Positions 37,166 to 46,101 of a DNA stretch of 64,000 nucleotides are shown piece by piece. The DNA comes from a bacterium (GTDB taxonomy: Bacteria; Patescibacteriota; Gracilibacteria; UBA1369; PNNO01), in contig PNNO01000005.1 in assembly GCA_013824265.1 (NCBI GenBank), positions 1 through 64,000 of the forward strand. The letters are read 5' to 3'. The stretch's first letter is position 1; each line of letters opens with the position of its first letter. Under the pieces are notes generated by a model that saw nothing but the letters and a program-made list of their open reading frames with translations, was not told where the DNA came from and did no database searches. Both the position numbers and the translations under genes were made by a program.

Positions 37166-37705
37166 TTATTCAAATTCGAAAATCTTCTTCTTGGAATATC
37201 GCATCAATAAGACCGGAATTAGGTTGTAAATTCTTTTTACAGACCTATTGTGATGCCTTACTTTTACGTTATATTCGTTGGACATTTCTTCGATTTCTTT
37301 TGAAATTTCTTTAAATTCTTTTCTCAATTCCAAAAAATTTGTATTTTGTGAAAGCTCACGATTTTCAATCGCGAGATCCAAAAGCTGTTTGATATTGCCC
37401 GACAAAGAATGTTCTATGGCTATTTTTTCAGCTCCCGGAACTGCATTCTTGCCTGCCTTGTCTCTTACTTGAATCGACTGATCTATAATCCTTTCGTATT
37501 CAATTTTTTTATTATCCGGAATATGTAGCCTGATTGTTTCAACCAGATTTGGCATTAAGTCCTGTCTGTATTGGAGTTTATCCGCAAGATTATACCATCT
37601 TGTGTTTAGATCATCACGCATTGTGCGTATGTGCACAATCGACATACTTCCAAGAAAAACAAGAAAGATTACGACTCCGATGCTGATAAAAATAATATGT
37701 TCCAT
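37166..37705 (-). CDS. LemA-like membrane protein
   Basis: A 179-residue protein with one N-terminal membrane helix (about 3-24) and a long helical coiled-coil domain. The phrase RWYNLADKLQYRQDLMPNLVETIR matches the LemA family start, and the C-terminal EYNVKVRHHNRSVKRIYNLIPVLLM its end. LemA proteins are envelope proteins of uncertain role. It follows the PH-domain gene by 27 bp in a three-gene membrane set. Confidence 0.75.
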   Translation of the reverse strand: MEHIIFISIGVVIFLVFLGSMSIVHIRTMRDDLNTRWYNLADKLQYRQDLMPNLVETIRLHIPDNKKIEYERIIDQSIQVRDKAGKNAVPGAEKIAIEHSLSGNIKQLLDLAIENRELSQNTNFLELRKEFKEISKEIEEMSNEYNVKVRHHNRSVKRIYNLIPVLLMRYSKKKIFEFE

Positions 37706-37732
37706 ACCGGAAGTTTACCAATATCTTGCCCT

Positions 37733-38344
37733 CTATGACAACCCTGAAATGGATTCATCTTTTTTTGCGCTCTTCTTTGAGTGAACATCTTCCTTCGAAA
37801 GGCCTTTTTTTATGTATTCTCTTTTTAATTCATTGATTTTTCTAAAGTGATATCCGGGGTTTGGTATGAAATTCAATGTTTTTGTTGTTGCTGTTGAGGA
37901 AAGCGTAATTATAAGCTCTCCGAAATTTAACATTTTTTTCAGGATTCCGTTTCGGGATTCTTTTATATCCTGGATTTTAGCTATATCTATGGCATCTTTT
38001 GCATCCCTTAAATAAAGAGACTTGTCTACGTCTACGATGCGGTAATTTGTTATTATGACAACTTCCAGATAATACCTTATGATTCTAAGGAAAAAATGAT
38101 GTATGTATAAAGTAAAAAGTGAGACTATCGAAAAGGCCATAAATGTTATTAACGAAGAATCCTGTGAAAAGAATGTGTACACTCCCCTAAAATTCACAAT
38201 TGAAAAAATTAAAACAACAATAAATATCAGAAATCCTAAAATATCACGAGTAAGAACTATCCAGTGTTTTCTGCAAAAACATTCCACTGTCTCATTTTCC
38301 AGCTGGCCTTTAAAATGCCTGTCTGTGTTTAAATTTACGTTCAT
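37733..38344 (-). CDS. bacterial PH-domain membrane protein
   Basis: A 203-residue protein with two membrane helices (about 33-55 and 65-90) followed by a bPH2-like (DUF304-type) domain: VVIITNYRIVDVDKSLYLRDAKDAIDIAKIQDIKE. The C-terminus is highly charged. Its start overlaps the upstream small gene in ATGA. Its function is not known. Confidence 0.7.
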   Translation of the reverse strand: MNVNLNTDRHFKGQLENETVECFCRKHWIVLTRDILGFLIFIVVLIFSIVNFRGVYTFFSQDSSLITFMAFSIVSLFTLYIHHFFLRIIRYYLEVVIITNYRIVDVDKSLYLRDAKDAIDIAKIQDIKESRNGILKKMLNFGELIITLSSTATTKTLNFIPNPGYHFRKINELKREYIKKGLSKEDVHSKKSAKKDESISGLS

Positions 38345-38568
38345 AACGTTATGTCGAATATGAATATTGTTGATATAATCCCGAATAAAACCGAAACGAT
38401 AATATATATCGCCGCTATATATCTAAGTCTCATAAAACCAAAAAGAAGGGTGTATTTTGACTCGTCAAAACGATAACGATTTATGTATCGATAAAGAAGT
38501 TTTACGCTCATCAGGCAAAACCCGATGGAGATTATACTTATAACTGTAGTGATCCACACGAGCGCCAT
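38341..38568 (-). CDS. small two-helix membrane protein
   Basis: 75 residues with hydrophobic helices at about 3-23 and 50-72, joined by a basic loop. It is translationally coupled (ATGA) to the PH-domain gene and begins the set with the LemA-like gene. No family was recognised. Confidence 0.55.
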   Translation of the reverse strand: MALVWITTVISIISIGFCLMSVKLLYRYINRYRFDESKYTLLFGFMRLRYIAAIYIIVSVLFGIISTIFIFDITL

Positions 38569-38631
38569 AACTGTGTGGTTAATTTACCCTAGCGATTATA
38601 TAATATAACGAAATGCCAAAAAGTCAACATG

Positions 38632-39750
38632 TCAACATTTCTGGTCTTTCGCTATGCATGCGTCTCCGAGGTATCTATCAAGCACCTCTATGATATTTTT
38701 TACACCCTGACTTTCTTTTGGGATTTCCTTTTCAATCCGTTTATATTTATCCCATGGCAAGATCTTACTTATGGCATGTATGAGGCTTTTGTATGTTAAA
38801 AGTTCATCTTCGATTACAATTGTTCCATCGTGTTTTTCCTGGTAAGCAAAGGCGTTTAAAAGTTGTTCTCCTCTACTTGCCGAGCTTCCTATGGGGATAA
38901 GTATTGCCGGAATTTTTAATGCGTCTATTTCGGCCAGAGTATTTGCTCCAGACCTTGCTATAACCAAATCTGTAATTTGGTAAAAATCCGGAAGTTGTTC
39001 GTCTATATACTCATAAGCTTTGTACCTTGAGCGATATTCTTCGAGTATAGGCAGGGCAGGTTGTAGTTTGCCGTGACCGGCTATATGTATGATTTGATAA
39101 TGTTGAGTGAGCTCATTTGCCGCCAGAGAAATATCTTCATTTATGTGTTTTGCCCCCTGACTACCGCCCATAATTAGAATTGTAGGAATATCTTTTGAAA
39201 AACCTGTTATTTTATACGCTTGTTCGCTGTTTCCCTGAAAAACCGATTCGCGAACAGGGTTCCCGGTTACAATTTTGTTTTTGTGCTTCATGAAATATCT
39301 TTGGCTTTCGTGGTGAGCAAGGCATAAAACACTTACTTTTTTTGCACTTACTTTGTTGGCAAGTCCCGGGGTTATATCCGATTCGTGCAGTATTGTAGGG
39401 ATTTTTAACAGTCTTGCCGCGAACATTACAGGAATGCTTACATAGCCTCCTTTGCTAAAAACCACCTGTGGTTTAAATGCTCTCAAAACTGAAAATGCCT
39501 GAGCCATACCGATTGGAACTCTAAAAAGATCCGTAAAATTTTTAAAAGAAAAATATCTTCTTAGTTTGCCGGTTGAAATTCCTTTATAAGCTATGTTGAT
39601 TTTTGGAATCATCTTTGACTCGGGCCCTTTCTTGGATCCAATGTAAAGAATGCTTATGTCCGGATATTTTTCCTTAAGCTTGTTGATCAGAGCGATATTC
39701 GGGATAATATGTCCTCCCGTGCCCCCTCCTGTGAAAACGATGCGTCTCAT
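38632..39750 (-). CDS. murG: UDP-GlcNAc--lipid I GlcNAc transferase
   Basis: It completes lipid II at the cytoplasmic membrane face. The 372-residue GT-B enzyme shows the N-terminal loop GGGTGGHIIPNIAL, HESDITPGLANK, ILIMGGSQGAKHINED and the C-terminal donor-site ARSGANTLAEI. Its first 77 bp overlap the end of ftsW in another frame. With ftsW, uppP and lspA it indicates a real peptidoglycan pathway. Confidence 0.96.
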   Translation of the reverse strand: MRRIVFTGGGTGGHIIPNIALINKLKEKYPDISILYIGSKKGPESKMIPKINIAYKGISTGKLRRYFSFKNFTDLFRVPIGMAQAFSVLRAFKPQVVFSKGGYVSIPVMFAARLLKIPTILHESDITPGLANKVSAKKVSVLCLAHHESQRYFMKHKNKIVTGNPVRESVFQGNSEQAYKITGFSKDIPTILIMGGSQGAKHINEDISLAANELTQHYQIIHIAGHGKLQPALPILEEYRSRYKAYEYIDEQLPDFYQITDLVIARSGANTLAEIDALKIPAILIPIGSSASRGEQLLNAFAYQEKHDGTIVIEDELLTYKSLIHAISKILPWDKYKRIEKEIPKESQGVKNIIEVLDRYLGDACIAKDQKC

Positions 39751-40882
39751 AAGGTGTTGTGTATTTTGATATATTTAAAAGAATTCCAATGCCAACGAGT
39801 GTTGTTAAAATTGATGAACCGCCATAACTTATAAGTGGTAATGTTATGCCCGTAACCGGCAAAAGTCCCGTATTTACACCTATGTTTATAAATGCCTGCG
39901 CTGTAATCCACGTTGTTATTCCCGTTGCTACAAGCATTGAGAATCTGTCCGGTGCAGTGTTTGCTATTCTAAAGCCTCTGTACGCAATTACAGTGTATCC
40001 TATTATAACAAGAAATACCCTAAAAAATCCAAGTTCCTCTGCTGAAGCTGCAAATATAAAATCGTCCGAGGCCTGTGGAAGCCAGTATGATTTTTGTACT
40101 CCCTGAGTTAGACCTTTGCCCCAAATGCCACCACTTCCAACAGCTATATTTGCCTGTTCGGATTGCCAGCAATAGTCTTCAACACAATCTTTATCCAGTG
40201 AAACATAGGCTGTGAATCTTTCACGCACGTGACTTACGTTGGCGATAACCATAACCGCTATTAAAAAAGCCGCAAGTCCTCCAAGCATTAAGTGTCTTAT
40301 CCTGGCTCCGGCAACAAAGTAAATTGATACGGCAACCATTGTTAAAACAAGCGTTGACCCAAGATCCGGCTGTAGAATAACGGGTAAAATTATAATTCCG
40401 GAAATAACACAAAACGGTATAAACCCGTATTGAAAATCTCCGACGTCTTTTGTTTTCTCATCCATCCATCTGGCCAAATAGAATATGAGCGCAAGTTTTG
40501 CGAATTCGGAAGGCTGAAGGGATGTATTAAAAATAACAAGCCAGCTTCTTGCTATCGTATTTAAGCTGGAACCGAAAATAAGAACGAATAACAAAAGAAA
40601 CATAATTCCAACAAACATCGGAAGGGCCATTCTTCGCCAAAATTTGTAAGGAATTTTCGCACATATAATAAGCGCTATAAACCCGATGGCCACTCTTATT
40701 ACGTGGTTTCTGAATAACAAATAACAATCAACGCCGTCCTGCTCACAATTTGGATATAAAATGTCCGGAGCGGAAAGCTGAATTGATTTCGGCACACCAA
40801 TACTTGTTATCATTACAACGCCAAAAAGCAGTAGCGCTAGAGTGAAAATGAGTAATATTTTGTCCGACTTGGTCTTCTGCAT
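39674..40882 (-). CDS. ftsW: FtsW/RodA-family peptidoglycan glycosyltransferase
   Basis: A 402-residue SEDS protein with about ten membrane helices that polymerises lipid II at division or elongation. Typical phrases are QPSEFAKLALIFYLA, QPDLGSTLVL, GVQKSYWLPQASDDFIFA and the C-terminal GLLPVTGITLPLISYGGSS. A ~25-residue polar tail after the last helix (KYTTPYETHRFHRRGHGR) lies in the overlap with murG. FtsW rather than RodA is chosen from the murG neighbour. Confidence 0.93.
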   Translation of the reverse strand: MQKTKSDKILLIFTLALLLFGVVMITSIGVPKSIQLSAPDILYPNCEQDGVDCYLLFRNHVIRVAIGFIALIICAKIPYKFWRRMALPMFVGIMFLLLFVLIFGSSLNTIARSWLVIFNTSLQPSEFAKLALIFYLARWMDEKTKDVGDFQYGFIPFCVISGIIILPVILQPDLGSTLVLTMVAVSIYFVAGARIRHLMLGGLAAFLIAVMVIANVSHVRERFTAYVSLDKDCVEDYCWQSEQANIAVGSGGIWGKGLTQGVQKSYWLPQASDDFIFAASAEELGFFRVFLVIIGYTVIAYRGFRIANTAPDRFSMLVATGITTWITAQAFINIGVNTGLLPVTGITLPLISYGGSSILTTLVGIGILLNISKYTTPYETHRFHRRGHGRTYYPEYRSDQQA

Positions 40883-40947
40883 TAAATCCGAATTTATAAG
40901 CCTGACAATAGTACATTAATTTTGCGTTTGCAGGCAATATTTCATGG

Positions 40948-40953
40948 TATACT
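40948..40953 (+). promoter_or_regulatory. lspA minus-10 box close to the start codon
   Basis: TATACT ends 9 nt before the lspA ATG at 40963, so a leaderless or nearly leaderless mRNA is expected. No good minus-35 box is seen at 17 bp. Confidence 0.4.
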
Positions 40954-40962
40954 TGGCTTGCT

Positions 40963-41421
40963 ATGGAAAATATTAAGTGGAGACATATAGGAATATTTGC
41001 TTTATTTGTTCTGGACTCTTTTGTTCTTGATAGAGTTCTTAAGGAATATTTGCTTTACTCTTTGGATTCAAGGCTTGAAATAATCCCGAATGTTTTTGCT
41101 CTTACAATTCAGGAAAATCCAGGTATAGCGTTTAGTATTAAACTGCCTTATTACTTTCAAATAATTCTTGCGCCGGCGCTTATTCTTGTCGGAATTAAAT
41201 TTGCCTTTGATTATCTTGATCTGAACAACAAATTCGTTCTTGTTATTCTGGGTGTTATTGTCGGTGGTGCGCTTGGAAATTTTGTCGATAGAGTTATGTA
41301 TCGGGGAGTTATTGATTATCTTTCATTTTGGCACTATCCGGTTTTTAATCTTGCCGATGTGTTTATTGTTGTTGGGATCTTCCTTTTGATTGCGTTTTAT
41401 GGTAAAATAAAAAGAGTTTAA
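40963..41421 (+). CDS. lspA: lipoprotein signal peptidase
   Basis: It cleaves prolipoprotein signal peptides in the membrane. The 152-residue protein has four membrane helices and the two catalytic aspartates in [16 protein letters not shown] and [17 protein letters not shown] is the third conserved region. It is divergent from ftsW. Confidence 0.94.
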   Translation: MENIKWRHIGIFALFVLDSFVLDRVLKEYLLYSLDSRLEIIPNVFALTIQENPGIAFSIKLPYYFQIILAPALILVGIKFAFDYLDLNNKFVLVILGVIVGGALGNFVDRVMYRGVIDYLSFWHYPVFNLADVFIVVGIFLLIAFYGKIKRV

Positions 41422-41439
41422 TTTCTAGATTAAGCCTAT

Positions 41440-42228
41440 ATGGATCAACAAGATACTACAGATGCCTCTCCAAAGTTCACCTTTTTGTCTCTTATTACAA
41501 GAACAATCTCGGGTCTTGGGGGTGGTATAGCCGGCACAATAATACTTCTTATTATTTACATGCTAAGCAATTCGGTTCTGCAGCCTGTTTTAACTCAGAC
41601 AAAAGAAGGGACCGATGTTACACCTCTTTTTACGATTGTAATTATGGCAATGGTTTTTGTTGCGCTTCTTGCGGCAAATATTTTTGCTCCATTGTTTATT
41701 TCTTTTACACAGGGGGATAGATATAAGAGGACGGCAACCGCGCTTTTCCAGATTTTCATAATAAATGTTGTTATCTTTATGATGCTCGTTCCGGTTTATT
41801 TGTTTTCAGCAAACGCGGGACTTGAATTTATGTCCTTTGTCGCAGGTATTCAAATGGCTTTGGCCGTGATTGGAAGCGCTCTTGTTTTTGAAGTTATTTC
41901 AAATTATAAATACGTTTTACTTGGTATTTACAGTATCATTTTTGCTGTTCTTGCCAGTATTGTTTTTAGCGGAATACTTTTTCAGGCAACCGGAAGCGCT
42001 CTTGTTCTTTTGTTCCTGGCTCTACCTCTTTTATGGGGTGGAATTGGTTTTACATTTGGAATAGTAGGGATGATTTACAGCTGGGTTGTTTCAACCTGGG
42101 GCGTTGATTATCTTGCTTCAAATCAGGAATATTCAAAAGATTACGGCGTACAGGAAGATGAAAATGAAGTTGAGATCGTTGAACCTGCGCCTGAAGATAC
42201 GGAAGGCGTAGATTTCCTTAGAAAATAA
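41440..42228 (+). CDS. polytopic membrane protein of unknown function
   Basis: 262 residues with six hydrophobic segments (from about 28 to 225), a hydrophilic N-terminus and an acidic C-terminus rich in Glu/Asp (EDENEVEIVEPAPEDTEG). The arrangement resembles Yip1-like proteins, but no clear motif supports that name. It starts 18 bp after lspA and is probably in the same transcript. Confidence 0.65.
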   Translation: MDQQDTTDASPKFTFLSLITRTISGLGGGIAGTIILLIIYMLSNSVLQPVLTQTKEGTDVTPLFTIVIMAMVFVALLAANIFAPLFISFTQGDRYKRTATALFQIFIINVVIFMMLVPVYLFSANAGLEFMSFVAGIQMALAVIGSALVFEVISNYKYVLLGIYSIIFAVLASIVFSGILFQATGSALVLLFLALPLLWGGIGFTFGIVGMIYSWVVSTWGVDYLASNQEYSKDYGVQEDENEVEIVEPAPEDTEGVDFLRK

Positions 42229-42231
42229 TAA

Positions 42232-43035
42232 TCAACGAAGGTTCTTGTTGATTGCTTCTTCCATAATACTAAAAGGTGCTTTTTGTGATGTCCAAAGCTC
42301 AAAAGCTGCAACTCCCTGATGAAGCAGCATTCTTTCTCCGGTTATTACGGTTGCTCCAACTTCGCGTGCATCTCTGACTATTCTTGTTTCAATCGGATTA
42401 TAAATCATTTCCATTATTACCATATTACTTTCCAATAACTCTTTTGGAACAATCTCTACTCCTTCTCTTCTGTTAAGACCGGCAGATGTTGCCTGAATTA
42501 CAATTTTTGGGCTATAAGATTCAAAATCGTCCAGTTCTCCGTATTCACAATTAAACTCTTCAGCAAGGGCCTTAGCGCGTGAAAGTGTTCTATTAAGAAT
42601 CGTGATTGGCCATGCATCATTCTTATGAAGCGCATATATGGCAGATCTTGCAGCCCCACCGGCTCCAAGTATTACCACGCTTTTATTCTCTATTTGTGTT
42701 TTTTCAAGCAATGATTTTTCAACTCCTATCCAGTCGACATTTGTTCCTATAAGTGAACCTTTGTCCCAATATATTGTGTTAACGGCTCCTATTTTTTTGC
42801 CTACAATATCAACCGAATCAAGAAAAGGTATTACAGCCTGTTTGTAAGGTCCGGATACGCTTAATCCTTTTATTTTTTTATCGCGAACAGTCTTAAAAAA
42901 ATCATCCAATTTTTCCGGAGAAATTTCGAAGAAGTCGTATGAGGCTTTTATCCCAAGAGCCTTGAACCCTGCATTGTGCATTACCGGTGACAATGAATGA
43001 TGTGCCGGAAACGCAAGTATTCCATAAGTATCCAT
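42232..43035 (-). CDS. aroE: shikimate dehydrogenase
   Basis: It reduces 3-dehydroshikimate in aromatic amino acid synthesis. The 267-residue protein has the substrate site SLSPVMHNAGF, the catalytic lysine in GLSVSGPYK, the Asn/Asp pair in GTNVDWIG, the NADP loop GAGGAARSA followed by NRTLSRA, and the C-terminal GERMLLHQGVAAFELW. Other shikimate genes are not in the window. It is convergent with the preceding membrane-protein gene (3 bp apart). Confidence 0.9.
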   Translation of the reverse strand: MDTYGILAFPAHHSLSPVMHNAGFKALGIKASYDFFEISPEKLDDFFKTVRDKKIKGLSVSGPYKQAVIPFLDSVDIVGKKIGAVNTIYWDKGSLIGTNVDWIGVEKSLLEKTQIENKSVVILGAGGAARSAIYALHKNDAWPITILNRTLSRAKALAEEFNCEYGELDDFESYSPKIVIQATSAGLNRREGVEIVPKELLESNMVIMEMIYNPIETRIVRDAREVGATVITGERMLLHQGVAAFELWTSQKAPFSIMEEAINKNLR

Positions 43036-43058
43036 AACTCCATTCTACTATAACTTCG

Positions 43059-43087
43059 TTGAAAAAGCAGGGATTTTTTGATATAAT
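43059..43087 (+). promoter_or_regulatory. mscS promoter
   Basis: TTGAAA (43059-43064) and a perfect TATAAT (43082-43087) are 17 bp apart. The predicted start is near 43094, giving a 25-nt leader before the ATG at 43119. Confidence 0.8.
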
Positions 43088-43118
43088 TAACAGATTCGAA
43101 TATAAAACAAAAAAATAA

Positions 43119-44318
43119 ATGATTAATTGGCTTATACCAACAGCCTATGCACAGGTGGGAACCAAGGTCACCGGGGAGACAAGTGAACAACTTGCAGGTG
43201 TTCTTGACTTTGTCATCGTAAAAATTCCTTCTTTTATTGCAGCTTTTATAGTATTTGTACTTTTCTTTCTTATTGCAAAAGCGATAAAGGGAATTGTTGA
43301 AAACAAAATGGCTGACAAATTTGAAGAGCATAAAGAGATGCAAATTCTTGCCGGAAGAACGGCTTCAACCGCTACGATAATTATTGGTTCTACGGTTGCT
43401 TTGAACATAGCCGGAATAGATTTGACCGTAATTATTGCCGCTGCCGGATTTGGTATAGGTTTTGCGTTAAGAGATATTATTACCAATTTCCTTGCCGGAA
43501 TGATGATTCTTGCGCAGAAACATTTTACAATCGGAGACTTTATTAAAGTTAATGGAACAATGGGGAAAATAATTGATATACAGGCAAGAGCAACTGTTTT
43601 ACAGGCAATAGACGGGACAAGGGTGATTGTGCCAAATGCGCAGCTTTTTTCAAATCAGGTTACAAGCTTTACATCAAATCCTTTTAGAAGAATTGAAGTT
43701 AATGTTTGCGCCGCATATGGCGAAGATATAGAACTTGCGATAAAAACATGTTACGCCGTGGTTCAGCACACGAAAGGCGTTTTAATTGAACCTAAGCCGG
43801 TTGTGCTTGTAAAAGAATGGGGGGCAAATAATATCGATATGGTTGTAAGGGCATGGGTTGATTCAAGAAGCGCGTGGCTTAAAATAAAAAGTAATTTGAC
43901 CGTTAGTTTGTTAAAAGCTTTTGATGAGATGAACATAAGGTATGACTTCCAAAGAGTTACACTTGATTACGATAAAGATATCGCCGAGAAACATGCCGCA
44001 ACTGTTGTTGATACGGAAAAGCTTCCTGAGTGGCTTAATCGCGTAAAGGAGGATGAGTCCGTTCAAGTGGTGGGACAAAAGACAAATTTTCAACCTTATG
44101 AGCCTTCTAAGGGGCCTGCAGTGGATAGGCCGGGGGCTTCATTCTTAAGTGTTCAACAAAAAATTCAACAGATTCAGCAGGCTCAGGTTGAAAGTCAGCC
44201 TGTGGTACAGGCACAACCTGTTACTTCGGTAGTGCAGCCTGGTGTAGAGGTTGCTCAGCCTGTGCAGGTAGCGCCGGTAGCTGTGGCAGAGCCATCTCAG
44301 TCGGAAGTTGGGATATAA
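43119..44318 (+). CDS. mechanosensitive channel, MscS family
   Basis: A 399-residue membrane protein that should open on membrane tension to release osmolytes. The N-terminus is short and hydrophobic (ending AYA), followed by helices near 35-53, 78-100 and the pore helix around 105-130 (AAAGFGIGFALRDIITNFLAGMMI). The beta domain follows (GDFIKVNGTMGKIIDI, RVIVPNAQLFSNQV). The last ~80 residues are low-complexity Gln/Pro/Val-rich, beyond the usual MscS length. It has its own strong promoter. Confidence 0.88.
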   Translation: MINWLIPTAYAQVGTKVTGETSEQLAGVLDFVIVKIPSFIAAFIVFVLFFLIAKAIKGIVENKMADKFEEHKEMQILAGRTASTATIIIGSTVALNIAGIDLTVIIAAAGFGIGFALRDIITNFLAGMMILAQKHFTIGDFIKVNGTMGKIIDIQARATVLQAIDGTRVIVPNAQLFSNQVTSFTSNPFRRIEVNVCAAYGEDIELAIKTCYAVVQHTKGVLIEPKPVVLVKEWGANNIDMVVRAWVDSRSAWLKIKSNLTVSLLKAFDEMNIRYDFQRVTLDYDKDIAEKHAATVVDTEKLPEWLNRVKEDESVQVVGQKTNFQPYEPSKGPAVDRPGASFLSVQQKIQQIQQAQVESQPVVQAQPVTSVVQPGVEVAQPVQVAPVAVAEPSQSEVGI

Positions 44319-44320
44319 AC

Positions 44321-44349
44321 AAAAACCCCCACAAATATATTAGTGGGGG
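44321..44349 (-). terminator. minus-strand rho-independent terminator
   Basis: On the minus strand CCCCCAC (44349-44343) pairs with GTGGGGG (44332-44326) around AATATATTT-like loop bases and is followed by TTTTT. On the plus strand no T run follows the hairpin, so it is directed against a minus-strand transcript. Confidence 0.7.
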
Positions 44350-44640
44350 ATGAAATTCCGGTCTATCAACTGCATGTTTTGTTTTGGTATGCCGCTGAGA
44401 TTTTTGTTGGAATTTTGTTTTTGTTTTACGGTGACCAAATGTTATTGATCCTGCTGTGCTTTGGCGATGTTTTTAGTCACGCCACCGACCGTCTGTTTTA
44501 TGTGTACAACACAAGTGCCCGAGGGCGACTAGGAGACACCAGACAAAAGTGAGCGGTCCAGTTGGTCAAGAAAGGACCATCACAGAGCAGAACACGGAAA
44601 CGATTGAAAAGGTTCATTCATTGCACGTTTTCTGCTATGC
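44321..44640 (-). ncRNA. candidate minus-strand structured RNA in a gene-free stretch
   Basis: The 434 bp between mscS and the CofE-like gene contain no convincing frame but end on the left with a minus-strand terminator. The minus-strand sequence is rich in pairings: GCAGAA/TTCTGC (44635-44587), GGTCC/GGACC (about 44577-44554), AGTC-GCC with GGC-GT-GACT enclosing GCCC-TC-GGGC (about 44532-44473), and GTG/CAC. A weak promoter could be TTGAAA at 44662-44657 with a poor minus-10 near 44636. RNase P, tmRNA and SRP core motifs were not found. Its size (~320 nt) would suit a housekeeping or regulatory RNA. Confidence 0.4.
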
Positions 44641-44752
44641 TTGTTGCGGGTCTAATTTTCAAGGTTCTGGGATCCAACGCTACGTTTATACTGTTAATAT
44701 CAACGTTTCATATCAGTATATAAAAATAGATCAAAAGAGTCAAAGTATTACC

Positions 44753-45514
44753 ATGGACATATATTCGATAACTTGTATAGCTTTGGAGATCAAAGGTGTT
44801 AAAACCAGAGTGGTAAAGGAAAAGGACGATGTTGTCGAGATTTTGTTACAGTCACTAAAAAGGCAAAAAATAGTTTTAAAAGAGAAGGATATTGTTGTGG
44901 TTGCATCCAAAATAGTGGCTCTTTCTCAGGGGAGATTGGTGAAAATTAACGGCAATTTAAAGAAGATAATAGAAAGTCAGAGTGAGTCTCTTCTTAAAAC
45001 CGGCTTTGGATACTTTACCATTACGGATGGAAGTATTACCGCAAACGCCGGCATAGATAGGTCAAATGTGCCAAGGGGAACGGCTATTTTATGGCCAAAG
45101 GACCCCTACGGAGAAGCGGCGAAGATTCAGGCAAGGTTAAGGGCGCATTTTGGGCTAAAAAAATTGGGAGTGATTATAGAGGATTCTGCGTGCGAGCCTC
45201 TGCGAGTTGGTGTGCACGGAATGTCTATAGGGCATTTTGGCTTTAAAGGGATTGATGATTGCAGGGGTAGAAAGGATATTTACGGGAAGAAGTTTAAGGT
45301 TACAAGGCGCGCCATGGCAGACAGCCTGGCTACGGCCGCACTAATTTTAATGGGGGAGACGGATGAACGGGTGCCGTTTGCTGTAATAACCGGCGCGCCT
45401 GTGTCTTTTATAAATAAACATGAGAGAAAAGCGGTGCTCCGCTTGAAGTCAGACCTTTTCTACGGTATGTATAGTGACGAGTTCATAAAATTTGCATCAA
45501 AATGTACAAAATAG
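44753..45514 (+). CDS. CofE-like ligase (coenzyme F420-0:gamma-glutamyl ligase family)
   Basis: A 253-residue protein matching the CofE fold. CofE adds gamma-linked glutamates to F420-0 with GTP in archaea and actinobacteria. Key phrases are VVVASKIVALSQGRL (N-terminal Lys), EDSACEPLRVGVHGMSIGHFG (compare DTFGRPFRNG-type in archaeal CofE), DCRGRKDIYG and RAMADSLATAA. The frame is open from 44549, but homology starts at the ATG at 44753. F420 is not expected in this kind of bacterium, so the substrate may be another molecule. Its end overlaps purN by 13 bp. Confidence 0.8.
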   Translation: MDIYSITCIALEIKGVKTRVVKEKDDVVEILLQSLKRQKIVLKEKDIVVVASKIVALSQGRLVKINGNLKKIIESQSESLLKTGFGYFTITDGSITANAGIDRSNVPRGTAILWPKDPYGEAAKIQARLRAHFGLKKLGVIIEDSACEPLRVGVHGMSIGHFGFKGIDDCRGRKDIYGKKFKVTRRAMADSLATAALILMGETDERVPFAVITGAPVSFINKHERKAVLRLKSDLFYGMYSDEFIKFASKCTK

Positions 45515-46095
45515 CAGTACTTGCGTCAACAAACGGAACCGACCTTCAGGCCATTATCGACGAAATGAAGGCCGGGAAAATGGAAGGAATAGAGCTTGCC
45601 GCAGTTATAAGTAACAAAAAATCCGCATACGCATTGCAGCGCGCCCGCGAGCAGGGCTATGAGGCGATTTATATAAATCCAAAAGATAAAACTCGCGAAG
45701 AATTTGATTCCGAAATTTTGCAGGTGCTTTTGGAAAAAGGAGTGGACTTGGTGGTTCTTGTTGGATACATGCGCATTTTAAGCCATAACTTTGTAACGGC
45801 TTTTGAGGAAAGAATAATAAATGTCCATCCGGCAATTGATTTAAAAAAATACGGAGGCGCCGGTTTTTTTGGAGGGAATGTCCACAAAGCTGTTCTTGAT
45901 GCCGGCGAAAAAGAGTCCGGCTGTACTATCCACATGGTTACGGAGGACGTTGATTCGGGTCCCATTTTGGCGCAGGCTAAAGTGAAAATCGAGCCCGATG
46001 AAACGCCCGAGTCTCTAAAAGAAAAAGTTCAGGCACAGGAAAAATTGCTTTACCCGGAAGTCATTAGAAAGCTTGCCAGTCATGCCCGGGCATGA
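45502..46095 (+). CDS. purN: phosphoribosylglycinamide formyltransferase
   Basis: It formylates GAR using 10-formyltetrahydrofolate, the third step of purine synthesis. The 197-residue protein starts KIAVLASTNGTDLQAII and has VGYMRILS, the catalytic Asn-x-His in INVHPA and the Asp in TEDVDSGPIL. HPA replaces the common HPS, and the usual LLP after it is IDL. TGA is the stop. It is translated together with the CofE-like gene (overlap). Confidence 0.93.
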   Translation: MYKIAVLASTNGTDLQAIIDEMKAGKMEGIELAAVISNKKSAYALQRAREQGYEAIYINPKDKTREEFDSEILQVLLEKGVDLVVLVGYMRILSHNFVTAFEERIINVHPAIDLKKYGGAGFFGGNVHKAVLDAGEKESGCTIHMVTEDVDSGPILAQAKVKIEPDETPESLKEKVQAQEKLLYPEVIRKLASHARA

Positions 46096-46101
46096 GTTTC
46101 G

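Noticed and set aside
44343-44552. 69-residue plus-strand frame after mscS
   Set aside because: Its hydrophobic look comes from T-rich DNA. It starts inside the hairpin of the minus-strand terminator and has no ribosome-binding signal.
44549-44752. N-terminal extension of the CofE-like frame
   Set aside because: These 68 codons have no resemblance to CofE proteins and lie in the candidate RNA region; the ATG at 44753 fits the family start.
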